A stretch of 64,000 nucleotides of DNA from PALSA-607 sp963825425 (lineage in GTDB: Bacteria > Actinomycetota > Actinomycetes > Acidothermales > Acidothermaceae), in NCBI GenBank assembly GCA_963825425.1, contig CAWGTF010000010.1, positions 930,001-994,000 of the forward strand, in the 5' to 3' direction. Below the pieces are notes generated by a model, which worked only from the letters and a program-made list of their open reading frames with translations, made no database searches and was not told the DNA's origin. Of this stretch, positions 55,382-64,000 are shown in pieces. The number at the start of each line of letters is the position of its first letter. Positions within the stretch are counted from its first letter, which is position 1. The position numbers and the translations under genes were made by a program.

Positions 55382-55438
55382 GACGCCCAGCGTAGATCCA
55401 GCGATGGCGAACCCCTCGTGCTGCAGCGCCGACGTTCT

Positions 55439-57080
55439 TTAGTTCGTAAGAACCCAAGCCGCAGTATCGGTCGGAAGCTGGCCGCCATCGGCGAGGTCGG
55501 CACTTGCCAACAACAGTTGTCCAGCGGGGATGTCGACTGACTGCGCACCGAAGTTCACGATGCACACGAGACCGTTCGACCGGGCGAACGAGAGGGTCGT
55601 CGGGCCTTTTGTGAGCCAGGTCAAGACCTCGTCGGCGCCGAACTTGCGTCGCAACGCCAGCGCGCTGCGATAAAGCTCGAGTGTCGATCCGTCGTTGCCG
55701 TCTTCTGCTCCCCAGGAAAGCTCGGCCCAATCTGGTGGCTGCGGAATCCAGCCGCTGACGGAACTGAAGCCGAGTGACGGACCGGCCGGTTCCCAGGGCA
55801 GCGGCACCCGGCACCCGTCGCGACCCTTGTCCTGATGGTTTGAACGCTCCCATGTCGGGTCTTGCAGATACTGCGGCGCGATGTCAGCGACCTCGGGGAG
55901 TCCGAGTTCCTCACCTTGATACATGCAAGAGGAGCCAGGCAGCGCGAGCATCAGCAGCGCCGCGGCCCGGGCCCGCCGCAGGCCGGCAGCCAGGTCGGGC
56001 GCGGGATCGGTGCCGTTGCTCAGCAGCCACGACCGAAGGTCGGCCGACGACGGCAACGCGTAGCGACTCAAGTGCCGCACGACGTCGTGGTTCGAGAGCA
56101 CCCAGGTCGCGGTGGCCCCGACTGCACCGGCTTCACGTAGCGATGACTCGATCACCTCGGCGAGTGCGCCACATTCCCACGGGGTCTGGAGAAAATCGAA
56201 GTTGAACGCCTGATGCAGTTCGTCCGGCCGGACGTAGCGCGCGCGCCGACCCGGCATCACCCACGCTTCGGCGACACCTATTCGCGGCGGGCTGTACTCA
56301 TCGAGAATCCGCCGCCATTTCCGGAAGATGTCGTGCACCTCGTCGCGGTCCCAGAGCGGATGGTCGACCACCTCATAGCGCAACTGCCGATCAACGGACA
56401 GCGAGCCGAGATCCGGCAGGGGTGGTGTCAGGTTCTTCGCCATTCCGTGTGCGACATCGATGCGGAAGCCATCGACCCCCCTGTCGAGCCAGAATCGAAG
56501 AATCGACTCGAACGACTCGTCCAACCACCGGGTTCGACCAGTCGAGATCAGGTTGCTCCGGGGCGAACATGTGCAGGTACCACTGACCGTCGGCGACCTG
56601 CGTCCACGAAGAGCCACCGAAATTCGCCACCCAGTCGCTAGGCGGCTCATTGCCGCCCGGCCCTCGGCCGTCTCGGAAGATGTAGCGCGCCCGCTCGGGC
56701 GATCCGGGCCCGGCCGCGAGAGCTGCCTGAAACCATGGGTGCTGGTCGGACGTGTGGTTGGGAACCAGATCGACGATGACCTTGAGCGACAGGTCATGGG
56801 CGGTGGCGAGCAACACATCGAAGTCGCCGAGGGTGCCGAGTGCTGGTTCGACATCCTCATAGTCAGCCACGTCGTAACCGCCGTCGACCATCGGCGACCG
56901 GTAGAACGGCGTCAGCCAGACAGCGTCGATGCCGAGGCCGGAGAGTTGTGGCAACCGCGCGGTGATGCCGCGCAGATCCCCGACACCAGTGCCGTCTGAG
57001 TCGGCGAAGCTGCGCACGTAGATCTCATAGATCACAGCATCGCGCCACCAGAGCTGCGTGGTGCGAGCCGTTTCGGTCAT
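55439..57080 (-). CDS. GH13 alpha-glucosidase (one frameshift)
   Basis: Hydrolyses or transfers alpha-1,4/1,6-linked glucose. (Beta/alpha)8 barrel start: TTQLWWRDAVIYEIYVRSFA, DAVWLTPFYRSPMVDGGYDV, KVIVDLVPNHTSDQHPWFQA. Near 56530 the frame shifts; then WLDRGVDGFRIDVAHGMAKN (nucleophile Asp, about residue 205), IGVAEAWVMPGRR (acid/base Glu, ~268) and ATWVLSNHDVVRHLSRY (~327). About 546 residues. No signal peptide, so cytoplasmic. It follows the GH1 gene on the same strand. Confidence 0.92.
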
Positions 57081-57149
57081 GAGAACTCCAAATTGTTTGC
57101 CGGGCGGAGAATTTGATCGGCCACTGCAGCCTACGCAGTGCCGCATGTC

Positions 57150-58551
57150 TTACAGCGGCGGCACCGCGTTTGCTCGGACGACGTCGGCGTAGAAGCGCGC
57201 GCTGTCTTTCGGCGTCCGCAGCTGGCTCTCGTAGTCGACCCGGACAATGCCGAACCGCTTCGAATAGCCGTACGACCATTCGAAGTTGTCCAGCAGCGAC
57301 CACACGTAGTAGCCCTGCACGTCGATGCCGTCGGCGATAGCGTCGTGCAACGCGACGAGATGCTCGTGGAGGTAGCGCACCCGATCGGGATCGTGCACCG
57401 CACCGTCTGCAGACACGTCGTCCTCGTACGCCGCGCCGTTCTCTGTAATCAACATCGGCTTGCGATAGTCGGCCCAGAGTCTGCCGAGAAGCTCGTGCAA
57501 CCCGGTGGCGTCGACCGGCCAGCCCATCGACGTGTGCCTTCCCGGCAGGTCGATGAACTGGGTGTCCTCACAGCCGGGCCAGGGGTTGCCTGTCGTGTTG
57601 CCGTGGCCATCGGCGCGAGCCCGCTCGCCGTCGCCGGCAAAGTGCCCGACGATCAGCGGGTTGTAGTAATTCACGCCGAGGACGTCGAACGGCGTGGCGA
57701 TGGTCGCGAGGTCACCGTCCTGCACGAATGCCCAGTCGCAGAATCCCGAAGTGAACTCGACGACGTCCTCGGGGTAGCGCGCGTGGAACAGCGGGTCGAG
57801 CCAGACGCGGTTTTGCAGCCCGTCGACCTTCCGGCACGCCGCCACGTCGTCGGCCGATTGCGTCGCCGGCCTCGCCATCGCCGGGTTCAGGGTGATCGCG
57901 AGCTTGGCGGACGGCGACACGACGGACCGCAGCTGCGCAACGGCGAGGCCGTGCCCAAGCAGCAGGTGGTGGGTTGCCGCCAATGCCTCGCGCACCGCTT
58001 GTGTGGCCCGGTGCGTGAACACCCCCGGCGTAGCCGAGAAACGCCGAGCACCACGGCTCGTTCAGCGTCGTCCAGAGCGGCACCCGATCTCCGAGTGCCG
58101 CCGCGACGGCGGCCGCGTAGTCGGCGAAACGGTAGGCGGTGTCGCGCGCGGTCCACCCGCCGGCGTCGTCCAATTCCTGCGGCAGATCCCAGTGGTACAA
58201 GGTGAGCGCCGGGGAAATCCCTTTCGCCAGCAGCCGATCAACAAGACGTGAATAGAAATCGATCCCCTTCGGGTTGACCGCACCCGTCCCGGTCGGGATC
58301 ACGCGGGGCCACGACACCGAAAAGCGATACGACCCCACTCCGAGCTCCGACATGAGCTCGACGTCGGCGGCGTAACGGTGGTAGTGATCCGCGGCCACGT
58401 CACCGTTGTCGCCGGCGAGAACCTTGCCGGGTGTGTGGCTGAACGTGTCCCAGATCGACGGGGTGCGGCCGTCCTCGGCGACCGCGCCTTCAATCTGATA
58501 AGCCGCTGTCGCGGTGCCCCACGTAAAGGTGGCCGGGAAGGTTCGCGTCAT
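57150..58551 (-). CDS. GH1 beta-glucosidase (one frameshift)
   Basis: Retaining beta-glycosidase. It starts FPATFTWGTATAAYQIEGAV, with YRFSVSWPRVIPTGTGAVNP, TLYHWDLPQELDDAGGWTAR, and the acid/base Glu in LWTTLNEPWCSAFLGYAGGV (about residue 165). Near 58022 the frame shifts. The nucleophile Glu is in PMLITENGAAYEDDVSADGA (~367), and YYVWSLLDNFEWSYGYSKRF is the aglycone motif. About 467 residues, ATG 58551, no signal peptide. It precedes the GH13 gene by 69 bases. Confidence 0.94.
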
Positions 58552-58651
58552 CTGTTTGGCATGCTCCTTTGTTGCATCCAGTCGGGCCGGCGGCACTCGC
58601 TGCCGCTACGGTTGGCCGCGGCGAGACGAGCCTAGCCAGGAGCGGTACCTG

Positions 58652-59704
58652 ATGGAGCCAGTGAGCCTGCCCGCGAACCAGCCGCAGCAGTTCTATCTCG
58701 GCGGACCGCAGATCAAGGCCTTCCGCGGCCAGCCGTCGGCGGCAGTTTCGCGGCCCAGCTCGACATTCCCCGAAGACCCCGCTCGCACACCCGAAGACTG
58801 GATCGCATCGACGCTGTCAAAGTTCGGCACCTTGGACGGTGCAACCCGACTGCCGGACGGCGAGTGGCTGAGCGATGCCGTGACGGCCCGCCCGGACCAG
58901 TTCTTCAGCCCCGCGCACATCGCCCGATTCGGTGCCAACCCGGCGCTGCTCGTCAAGCTCCTCGACGCGGGCGAACGCTTGCCGGTGCACTGCCATCCTG
59001 ATCGTGCGTTCGCCGGCCACCACCTCGGTTCGGCGTTCGGGAAGACCGAGGCCTGGATCATCATCGGGACCGCGGGTGGCGACCCGCACGTCTATCTCGG
59101 CTTCAACCGCGACATCGAGCCCGCCGAGCTGGGTGACTGGTTCGTGAACCAGAACAGCGCGGAGATTCTCGGCTCGATGAATCGCCTCAGCGTGCAGACC
59201 GGTGATGCGATCTTCGTACCGGCCGGGACGCCGCACGCCATCGGCGCCGGCGCCTTCATCGTCGAACTTCAGGAACCGACCGACTTCTCCGTGATGCTCG
59301 AGTGGCGAGACTTCGGCATGCCGGATCGCCGTGCCGAGCAACTCGGCATGAGCGCGCAGGTGTCGTTGCAGTGTTTCAACCGACATCAGTTCTCCGACAC
59401 CGATCTCGCCGTTTGCGTGCGGCGCGCCACACCAAGTCCGCGCGGCGTCGAGGCACTGTTTCCCACGCAAGCGCTGCCGTTCTTCCAGGCCCACGAGCTC
59501 GTCGCGACCGACGTCGTCGAGTTCGACGCGCAGTACGCCGTGTTGATCGTGCTCGCAGGAGAAGGCAGTCTGACGACCGCGAGGTCACAACTCGAGCTGC
59601 GTCGCGGCTCGACGGTGCTGATTCCCTATTCAGCCGGCCCGACCGCACTGCGCGGAGCACTGCACGCGATCCGCTGCCTGCCGGGAGACCCGGCCCTCAG
59701 CTAG
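58652..59704 (+). CDS. manA: Class I mannose-6-phosphate isomerase
   Basis: Interconverts mannose-6-phosphate and fructose-6-phosphate. The zinc site is in LPVHCHPDRAFAGHHLGSAF and KTEAWIIIGT, and the family motif is in AIFVPAGTPHAIGAGAFIVE with the active-site Arg later (LEWRDFG). The C-terminal cupin half (LIVLAGEGSLTTA) is complete. 350 residues from ATG 58652, AGGAG 9 bases upstream. Intact. It is divergent from GH1 and overlaps the 3' end of the methyltransferase by 8 bases. Confidence 0.93.
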   Translation: MEPVSLPANQPQQFYLGGPQIKAFRGQPSAAVSRPSSTFPEDPARTPEDWIASTLSKFGTLDGATRLPDGEWLSDAVTARPDQFFSPAHIARFGANPALLVKLLDAGERLPVHCHPDRAFAGHHLGSAFGKTEAWIIIGTAGGDPHVYLGFNRDIEPAELGDWFVNQNSAEILGSMNRLSVQTGDAIFVPAGTPHAIGAGAFIVELQEPTDFSVMLEWRDFGMPDRRAEQLGMSAQVSLQCFNRHQFSDTDLAVCVRRATPSPRGVEALFPTQALPFFQAHELVATDVVEFDAQYAVLIVLAGEGSLTTARSQLELRRGSTVLIPYSAGPTALRGALHAIRCLPGDPALS

Positions 59705-60455
59705 CACGAATTCCGATGACGAGGGTCGCGTCGAGTTCGTCGGACTTCACGACGCGTGGCGCCATACCCACTCGCACCATCATGTCCGCCGTGTGCGCTG
59801 CTTGTCGGCCGCTCGTCTCGATCAACAGCGTGCCCGCGGGCGCGAGCCAAAGCGGTGCGCCGGCAACGACCCGTCGCTGGATAGCAAGACCGTCCGCCCC
59901 GCCGTCCAACGCCACTTGCGGTTCGTACAGGCGAGCTTCCGGGGGCATGAACGCGATCTCGTCGGTTGGCACGTACGGCGCGTTTGCAACGAGCACGTCG
60001 ACCCGACCCTGCAACGTCATAGGCAATGGCTCGTAAAGGTCGCCCTGGTACACCCGGCCCTCGACATTGCGACCCGCGCACTGCACGGCGATGGGGTCGA
60101 CGTCGACGGCGTGCAATTCAATGCGTTGGACGGCGGCGAGCGCAGCGCCGATTGCACCTGAACCGCAACACAGATCGACGATTACTGCGCCCGGACGCGT
60201 TACTGCCGCGGCGTGCCGAACCAGGAATTCACTGCGGCGGCGCGGCACGAATACCCCAGGGTCGATGGCGATCCGTTGCCCACAGAACTCCGCCCAACCG
60301 AGCACCTGTTCAAGGGGCAAGCCGGAGACTCGTTGCTCGACAAGCCGTGCAAGGTCGGACGCCGTCGGTGCCGCCTCGATCAACAGCGATGCCTCATCCT
60401 CGGCAAAGACGCAACCAGCCGCTCGCAACCTGGCAACAACGGCGGACAGACTCAA
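59697..60455 (-). CDS. PrmC/HemK-like methyltransferase
   Basis: AdoMet-dependent methyltransferase. It has the PrmC-like start EDEASLLIEAAPTASDLARL, LPLEQVLGWAEFCGQRIAID, VFVPRRRSEFLVRHA (VPRxxTE-like), AdoMet loop VIVDLCCGSGAIGAALAAVQ and NAPYVPTDEIAFMPPEARLY. The catalytic NPPY of PrmC is NAPY here, so it may be a paralogue with another target rather than the release-factor enzyme, which in actinomycetes normally sits beside prfA. TTG start; 252 residues, intact. Confidence 0.85.
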   Translation of the reverse strand: MSLSAVVARLRAAGCVFAEDEASLLIEAAPTASDLARLVEQRVSGLPLEQVLGWAEFCGQRIAIDPGVFVPRRRSEFLVRHAAAVTRPGAVIVDLCCGSGAIGAALAAVQRIELHAVDVDPIAVQCAGRNVEGRVYQGDLYEPLPMTLQGRVDVLVANAPYVPTDEIAFMPPEARLYEPQVALDGGADGLAIQRRVVAGAPLWLAPAGTLLIETSGRQAAHTADMMVRVGMAPRVVKSDELDATLVIGIRAS

Positions 60456-60466
60456 GGACGGCGGGT

Positions 60467-60916
60467 TCAGCTGGCCGCAGCCAAAATGGACGACGGCACG
60501 TCACCGTAGTCGGGCCGGAACCGCTCGTACGGACCAGCCAACAACGGCGACGAGATCATCAGGTCTGCACTCGCGAGGTTGCACGCAACACCGATGTTCC
60601 ACACCGCAGCGATGCGCAGCAGCGCTTTCACGTCGGGATCGTGCGGTTGCGGCTCGAGAGGATCCCAGAAGAACACCAGCAGATCGATGAGGCCCTCGGC
60701 AATCTTGGAGCCGATCTGCTGATCGCCGCCAACAGGACCGGACAAGAACCGATGCACGTGCAGGCCGAGTTCGTGCTCCAACATCGTGCCGGTAGTACCT
60801 GTGGCATACAGCACGTGCTTAGACAGCGTGAGGCGGTTGAAGTCCGCCCAGTTGAGCAGATCCAACTTCTTGTTGTCATGCGCGACGAGCGCGATGTGGC
60901 GTTGTTCGCCAGTCAT
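60467..60916 (-). CDS. mgsA: Methylglyoxal synthase
   Basis: Converts dihydroxyacetone phosphate to methylglyoxal and phosphate, a glycolysis by-pass under phosphate stress. It has IALVAHDNKKLDLLNWADF, the phosphate loop LYATGTTGTMLEHELG, FLSGPVGGDQQIGSKIAEGL with the catalytic Asp, and LLVFFWDPLEPQPHDPDVKA. 149 residues, normal length. It reads leftward into the methyltransferase gene with an 11-base gap. Confidence 0.94.
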   Translation of the reverse strand: MTGEQRHIALVAHDNKKLDLLNWADFNRLTLSKHVLYATGTTGTMLEHELGLHVHRFLSGPVGGDQQIGSKIAEGLIDLLVFFWDPLEPQPHDPDVKALLRIAAVWNIGVACNLASADLMISSPLLAGPYERFRPDYGDVPSSILAAAS

Positions 60917-60962
60917 ACGTGACCTTTCCCGTATTGGTGCTTGTCACGACCCAGGGTAACGG

Positions 60963-62201
60963 CTAGTTGTTAGTAGCCAGGTCGGTGAGAGCAACGCCGG
61001 CATCAGCTAGTTGGTTCGCAGGTATGGCCGCTGCCGATCGGATGATTGCCTTGATCGGTTCAACGACATCCCACACGTTGACATTCATGCCTGCGACAAC
61101 GCGGTCGTTCGAAAGCCAGAACGCGATGAACTCGCGGCCCGCGACATCGCCGCGGAAAACCACTCGGTCGTAGCCGCCAGGCTCGACGAAGCCGACGTAT
61201 TCCATGCCGAGGTTGTACTGATCGGTGTAGAAGTACGGCAGCTCGTCGTACGAGGCATCGTTTCCCAGCATGGACGCTGCCGCCGCTTTCGGTTGCTGCC
61301 GTGCGTTGGCCCAATGCTCGACCCGGATGTGTCGGCCGTACAGCGGATGGAACGCGTTCGCCACGTCACCGGCGGCAAAGATGTTGGGGTCGCTGGTCCG
61401 CAGCGCGGCGTCGACGACAACGCCATTGTCAACGTGCAGCCCCGCGGCCTCCGCAAGTTGCACGTTAGGGCCAGCGCCCACCGCCACGAGCACAGCGTCG
61501 GCCGCGATCGTCGTACCGTCGCTCAGCCGGACGCCGGTTGCCACCCCGTTGTCTGTGAGGATCTCTGCGAGTGAAGCTTTGAAGCGGAAATCCACGTCGT
61601 GGTCCAGGTGCAGGTCGGCGAAGACCTGGGCCACCTCCGGACCGAGCACGCGCAGCAACGGCAGTTCCGCCGTTTCAATGACAGTGACCTCAACGCCGGC
61701 CAGGCGGGCCGCCGCGGTGACTTCCAAACCGATCCAGCCTGCCCCGATTACCACCAACCGCGAGGCGGTGGCGAGGGTCGACCGCAACACGTCGGAGTCG
61801 TCGAGCGTCCGCAGGTAGTGCACGCCAGCGGCGCCCGCACCGGGCACCTGAAGCTCGCGCGGGCTCGCCCCCGTCGTCAGGAGTAGCTTGTCGTAGCTGA
61901 CAACGGACCCATCTGCAAGCCGGACCTCGCACGTGTCGCGGTCAAGGCCAGTGACCGCCTGCCCAGACCTCAACTCGACGTGCTGCTCGGCGTACCAGTG
62001 GTGGGCATGCGCGAAGACCTTCTCGCGCGGCATCTTGCCCATCAAGTAGTCCTTGGACAACGGTGGCCGCTCATAAGGCGCATGGTGTTCGGCGCCGAGC
62101 ATGACCAGCCGGCCGTCAAAACCCTGCTTGCGCAAGGTTTCCGCAGCTTTGGCACCGGCGAGCCCGGCACCGACGATCACGAATGTGTCGGACGTCACCA
62201 T
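60963..62201 (-). CDS. FAD-dependent NAD(P)H:ferredoxin/rubredoxin-type reductase
   Basis: Transfers electrons from NAD(P)H via FAD to a small iron-sulfur carrier or similar. FAD motif FVIVGAGLAGAKAAETLRKQ, the loop APYERPPLSKDYLMG, NAD motif RLVVIGAGWIGLEVTAAARL, and IFAAGDVANAFHPLYGRHIR, with EHWANARQQPKAAAASML typical of ferredoxin reductases of dioxygenase or P450 systems. 412 residues, intact. No ferredoxin or oxygenase is adjacent; it lies 28 bases downstream of folE and may be co-transcribed. Confidence 0.92.
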   Translation of the reverse strand: MVTSDTFVIVGAGLAGAKAAETLRKQGFDGRLVMLGAEHHAPYERPPLSKDYLMGKMPREKVFAHAHHWYAEQHVELRSGQAVTGLDRDTCEVRLADGSVVSYDKLLLTTGASPRELQVPGAGAAGVHYLRTLDDSDVLRSTLATASRLVVIGAGWIGLEVTAAARLAGVEVTVIETAELPLLRVLGPEVAQVFADLHLDHDVDFRFKASLAEILTDNGVATGVRLSDGTTIAADAVLVAVGAGPNVQLAEAAGLHVDNGVVVDAALRTSDPNIFAAGDVANAFHPLYGRHIRVEHWANARQQPKAAAASMLGNDASYDELPYFYTDQYNLGMEYVGFVEPGGYDRVVFRGDVAGREFIAFWLSNDRVVAGMNVNVWDVVEPIKAIIRSAAAIPANQLADAGVALTDLATNN

Positions 62202-62229
62202 GGAGCGGCCCTTCTGAGCAGGAGAGCGC

Positions 62230-62847
62230 CTAGCGGCTGGTCAGTGCAAAGAACTCGAGGCGAGCAGCAGTGTCGTGGCGCAGGTGACCCTGCAGGGCCG
62301 AGGTTATGGTCCGCGATTCGTGGGCTCGCACGCCGCGCAAGGTCATGCACTGATGTTCCGCCTCGATGACCACCCCGACACCCTTGGGGTGCAGATTGGA
62401 GTCGAGCCAGTCGGCAACCTGCTTCGTCAACCGCTCCTGCACCTGCAATCCCCGGGCAAACCGGTCGACGATGCGGGCCAACTTCGACAGTCCGACGATG
62501 CGCTGATCGGGCAGATACCCGACGTGCGCCACTCCGTGGAACGGCAGCATGTGGTGCTCACACAGCGACTGGAAAGGAATGTCGCGAGCGACGACAAGCT
62601 CCTCGTAGCCTTCGTCGTTGGCGAACGTCGTGAGGTCGAAAGCCTGCGGCGTAAGCAGTTCGGCGTACGCGCTGGCGACCCGACGCGGTGTCTCGCGCAG
62701 ATGCTCTGAGTCCGGGTCCTGACCAAGGGCGATGAGCAGGTCTCGCACGGCGAGCTGCGCACCGGCGAGATCGATCGGCGGGTTGGAGTCGGCGATGCGC
62801 AGCCCGCGGCCCGACTGCAACCGGGGCTGAACTTGCGTCACTGTCAT
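62230..62847 (-). CDS. folE: GTP cyclohydrolase I
   Basis: First step of tetrahydrofolate/pterin synthesis. The zinc ligands are in IPFQSLCEHHMLPFHGVAHV (Cys, His) and EAEHQCMTLRGVRAHESRTI (Cys). YLPDQRIVGLSKLARIVDRF and QVQERLTKQVADWLDSNLHP complete the fold. 205 residues, intact. It has a good promoter at 62878-62906 and is divergent from a cysteine-rich regulator. The usual actinomycete folE sits with ftsH/folP, so this may be a second copy. Confidence 0.94.
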   Translation of the reverse strand: MTVTQVQPRLQSGRGLRIADSNPPIDLAGAQLAVRDLLIALGQDPDSEHLRETPRRVASAYAELLTPQAFDLTTFANDEGYEELVVARDIPFQSLCEHHMLPFHGVAHVGYLPDQRIVGLSKLARIVDRFARGLQVQERLTKQVADWLDSNLHPKGVGVVIEAEHQCMTLRGVRAHESRTITSALQGHLRHDTAARLEFFALTSR

Positions 62848-62877
62848 CGCACACTCCTCTATCGGCTAGTTCTTTGC

Positions 62878-62906
62878 ACGTTAGACCGTTGTCATTCTTT
62901 CGTCAA
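62878..62906 (-). promoter_or_regulatory. SigA-type promoter of folE
   Basis: On the minus strand: -35 TTGACG (62906-62901), spacer 17, -10 TAACGT (62883-62878), placing transcription about 25 bases before the folE start. It lies in the 95-base space shared with the divergent regulator at 62943. Confidence 0.6.
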
Positions 62907-62942
62907 CAGGAGTACCTTTTAGAAATCGCGAAGGGAGCGGCT

Positions 62943-63662
62943 ATGCGCACGTCAGAGCACCAGACACGGGTCGACACTGCCCTGCGCAGCGTCGCGTCGC
63001 TCGGCGAGCCAGTCCGCCGCGACGCTGTACCGCTACGTCGTCGCTCAAGCGGAACCGGTCAGCCGTGAGCAGGCCGCCGCCGGGGTCGGCGTCGCGCACC
63101 ACGTCGCGAAGTTCCATCTCGACCGACTCGAAGCCGATCGCCTACTCGAGGTTGATTACCGCCGCCCGGCCGGCCGCAGCGGACCGGGTGCGGGTCGTCC
63201 GACCAAGTACTACCGCCGCGCCGCAGCCGACATCGCCGTGAGCTTGCCCGAGCGCCACTACGACCTAGCCGGGCGCATCATGGCTGAGGCGATCACGACC
63301 GCCGCTGCAGTCCGGTGCGCCACTCCCCGAGGCATTGCACCGCGCAGCGCTCACGAACGGCACCAGGCTCGGCCAGGACGCCACCGAGACGGCAGGGCCG
63401 CGTCCTACGCAGGCCACCGTGACGGGCGCGATCTGCGAGGTTCTCGACGAGAACGGCTACCAGCCGAACGCCAGCGCGACCTGCATCACGCTCACCAATT
63501 GCCCGTTCCACAGCTTGGTGCAGGACTACCCGCAACTCGTGTGCGGCATCAACCTCGACCTCGTGGTGGGCTACTCAATGCACTCGACGGGACTGTGTGG
63601 CAGGCCAACCTCGATCCGGCACCCGGTCGCTGTTGCGTGACGATCACCCGTGGCAGACCGGG
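62943..63662 (+). CDS. Winged-helix regulator with cysteine-rich C-terminus, SufR/ArsR-like (several frameshifts)
   Basis: Starts MRTSEHQTRVDTALRSVASL at ATG 62943 with AGGGAG upstream. After a shift near 63022 comes the winged helix: TLYRYVVAQAEPVSREQAAA, VGVAHHVAKFHLDRLEADRL, GAGRPTKYYRRA. Further shifts (near 63310, 63405, 63575) connect ALHRAALTNGTRLGQDA, GAICEVLDENGYQPNAS and CITLTNCPFHSLVQ, then DYPQLVCGINL and PAPGRCCVTI. The Cys pattern C-x5-C-x13-C with a later CC resembles iron-sulfur-sensing SufR-type regulators. About 240 residues. It probably controls the divergent folE/reductase unit; inferred. Confidence 0.7.
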
Positions 63663-64000
63663 TAGCCAAAGACGGGCGTCCAAGCGGCCCAACGCTTCGA
63701 GGTCGGGCAGCTGACCTACTGCTCGCTGCTCGTGGACTGCTCGTCGAGCAGCTCGGGTTGGGGACGTCGCCCTGATCGTCCCAGCGTCCGCGCGTGAGTT
63801 GCACCATGGCGGGCCTCGCCCGTCCACCGAAGCTCGCCACGCTCAAGGACCTGATCGGCCCGGGATCAAACAGGACTCCGTCGACCTCGGCAGGCGACCG
63901 ACGCGGGGATTGCACCTGTTCAGAGCCCGTCGTTCACGTGGCAACCTTCGGCGTCGAGTTGACCCAGAGGGGATTACCCTACGAAATCCGTGTGTACATT
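63663..64000. other. Right end, no assignable gene
   Basis: A short plus-strand frame (63655-63765) reads VAKDGRPSGPTLRGRAADLL LAARGLLVEQ and stops; it looks coding but has no recognisable family and may belong to the regulator's end or to a broken gene. The rest (63770-64000) gives no convincing frame on either strand. The window ends in a relatively AT-rich stretch that could be a promoter region. Confidence 0.3.

Noticed and set aside
286..63662. Mass pseudogenisation of housekeeping genes
   Set aside because: Breaks are single bases with motifs intact on both sides and affect genes that must work; sequence error is simpler.

Overview
The window is a high-GC actinobacterial chromosome segment. 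The gene order rnhB-lepB-rplS-trmD-rimM-KH-rpsP ... ffh ... glnD-glnK-amtB ... ftsY ... smc-acyP-mutM-rnc-rpmF-DUF177-coaD-rsmD-recG ... rpmB ... thiL ... ddl-gpsA-plsC ... cofC ... hup-leuD-leuC-IclR is the usual actinomycete housekeeping backbone, read here mostly on the minus strand. cofC (coenzyme F420), an NdgR-type IclR regulator beside leuCD, an MprAB/PepD-like trio, a lysine-tailed HU and frequent GTG starts fit a soil or aquatic actinomycete of the Frankiales/Sporichthyales/Mycobacteriales type. I cannot name a genus. No rRNA, tRNA, CRISPR array or complete insertion sequence was seen.

Layout. 1-4.2 kb: translation/secretion operon (RNase HII, signal peptidase I, L19, TrmD, RimM, KH protein, S16). 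4.5-8.9 kb: plus-strand insert with an ECF-type sigma factor, its membrane-anchored partner, an MFS transporter carrying a cyclic-nucleotide-binding domain, and a metallo-beta-lactamase-fold hydrolase. 8.9-17 kb: amidohydrolase, Ffh, the nitrogen-signalling set GlnD/GlnK/AmtB, FtsY. 17-21.5 kb: accessory island on the plus strand (lipoprotein with a duplicated lipobox, PKD-domain secreted protein, orphan formate-dehydrogenase-gamma-like cytochrome b, HepT toxin remnant, MerB-like protein, LysE exporter). 21.5-34.3 kb: SMC, DNA repair, RNA processing, CoA synthesis, RecG, FakA-like kinase. 34.4-43.9 kb: L28, small accessory enzymes, thiamine genes, Ddl, GpsA, PlsC, CofC. 43.9-47.5 kb: HU and the leucine branch with its divergent regulator. 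47.5-55.4 kb: HtrA-like protease with its two-component system, DNA ligase, a second two-component system. 55.4-60.9 kb: sugar metabolism (GH13, GH1, mannose-6-phosphate isomerase, methyltransferase, methylglyoxal synthase). 61-64 kb: NAD(P)H:ferredoxin-type reductase, GTP cyclohydrolase I, and a divergent cysteine-rich winged-helix regulator.

Data quality governs how the window must be read. At least twenty genes, including essential ones (lepB, rimM, rpsP, ftsY, smc, mutM, rsmD, recG, thiD, leuD), are split by one-base insertions or deletions, with the conserved sequence resuming in a neighbouring frame. This pattern fits uncorrected sequencing error far better than gene decay, so these genes are listed here as single CDS spanning their parts and are not called pseudogenes.

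Themes linking genes: many neighbours overlap by 1-4 bases (amtB/glnK, gpsA/plsC, mutM/acyP, thiD/GNAT/trmO, response regulator/kinase/protease), implying translational coupling. Short tandem duplications of 18-30 bp recur at gene ends and inside coding sequences.
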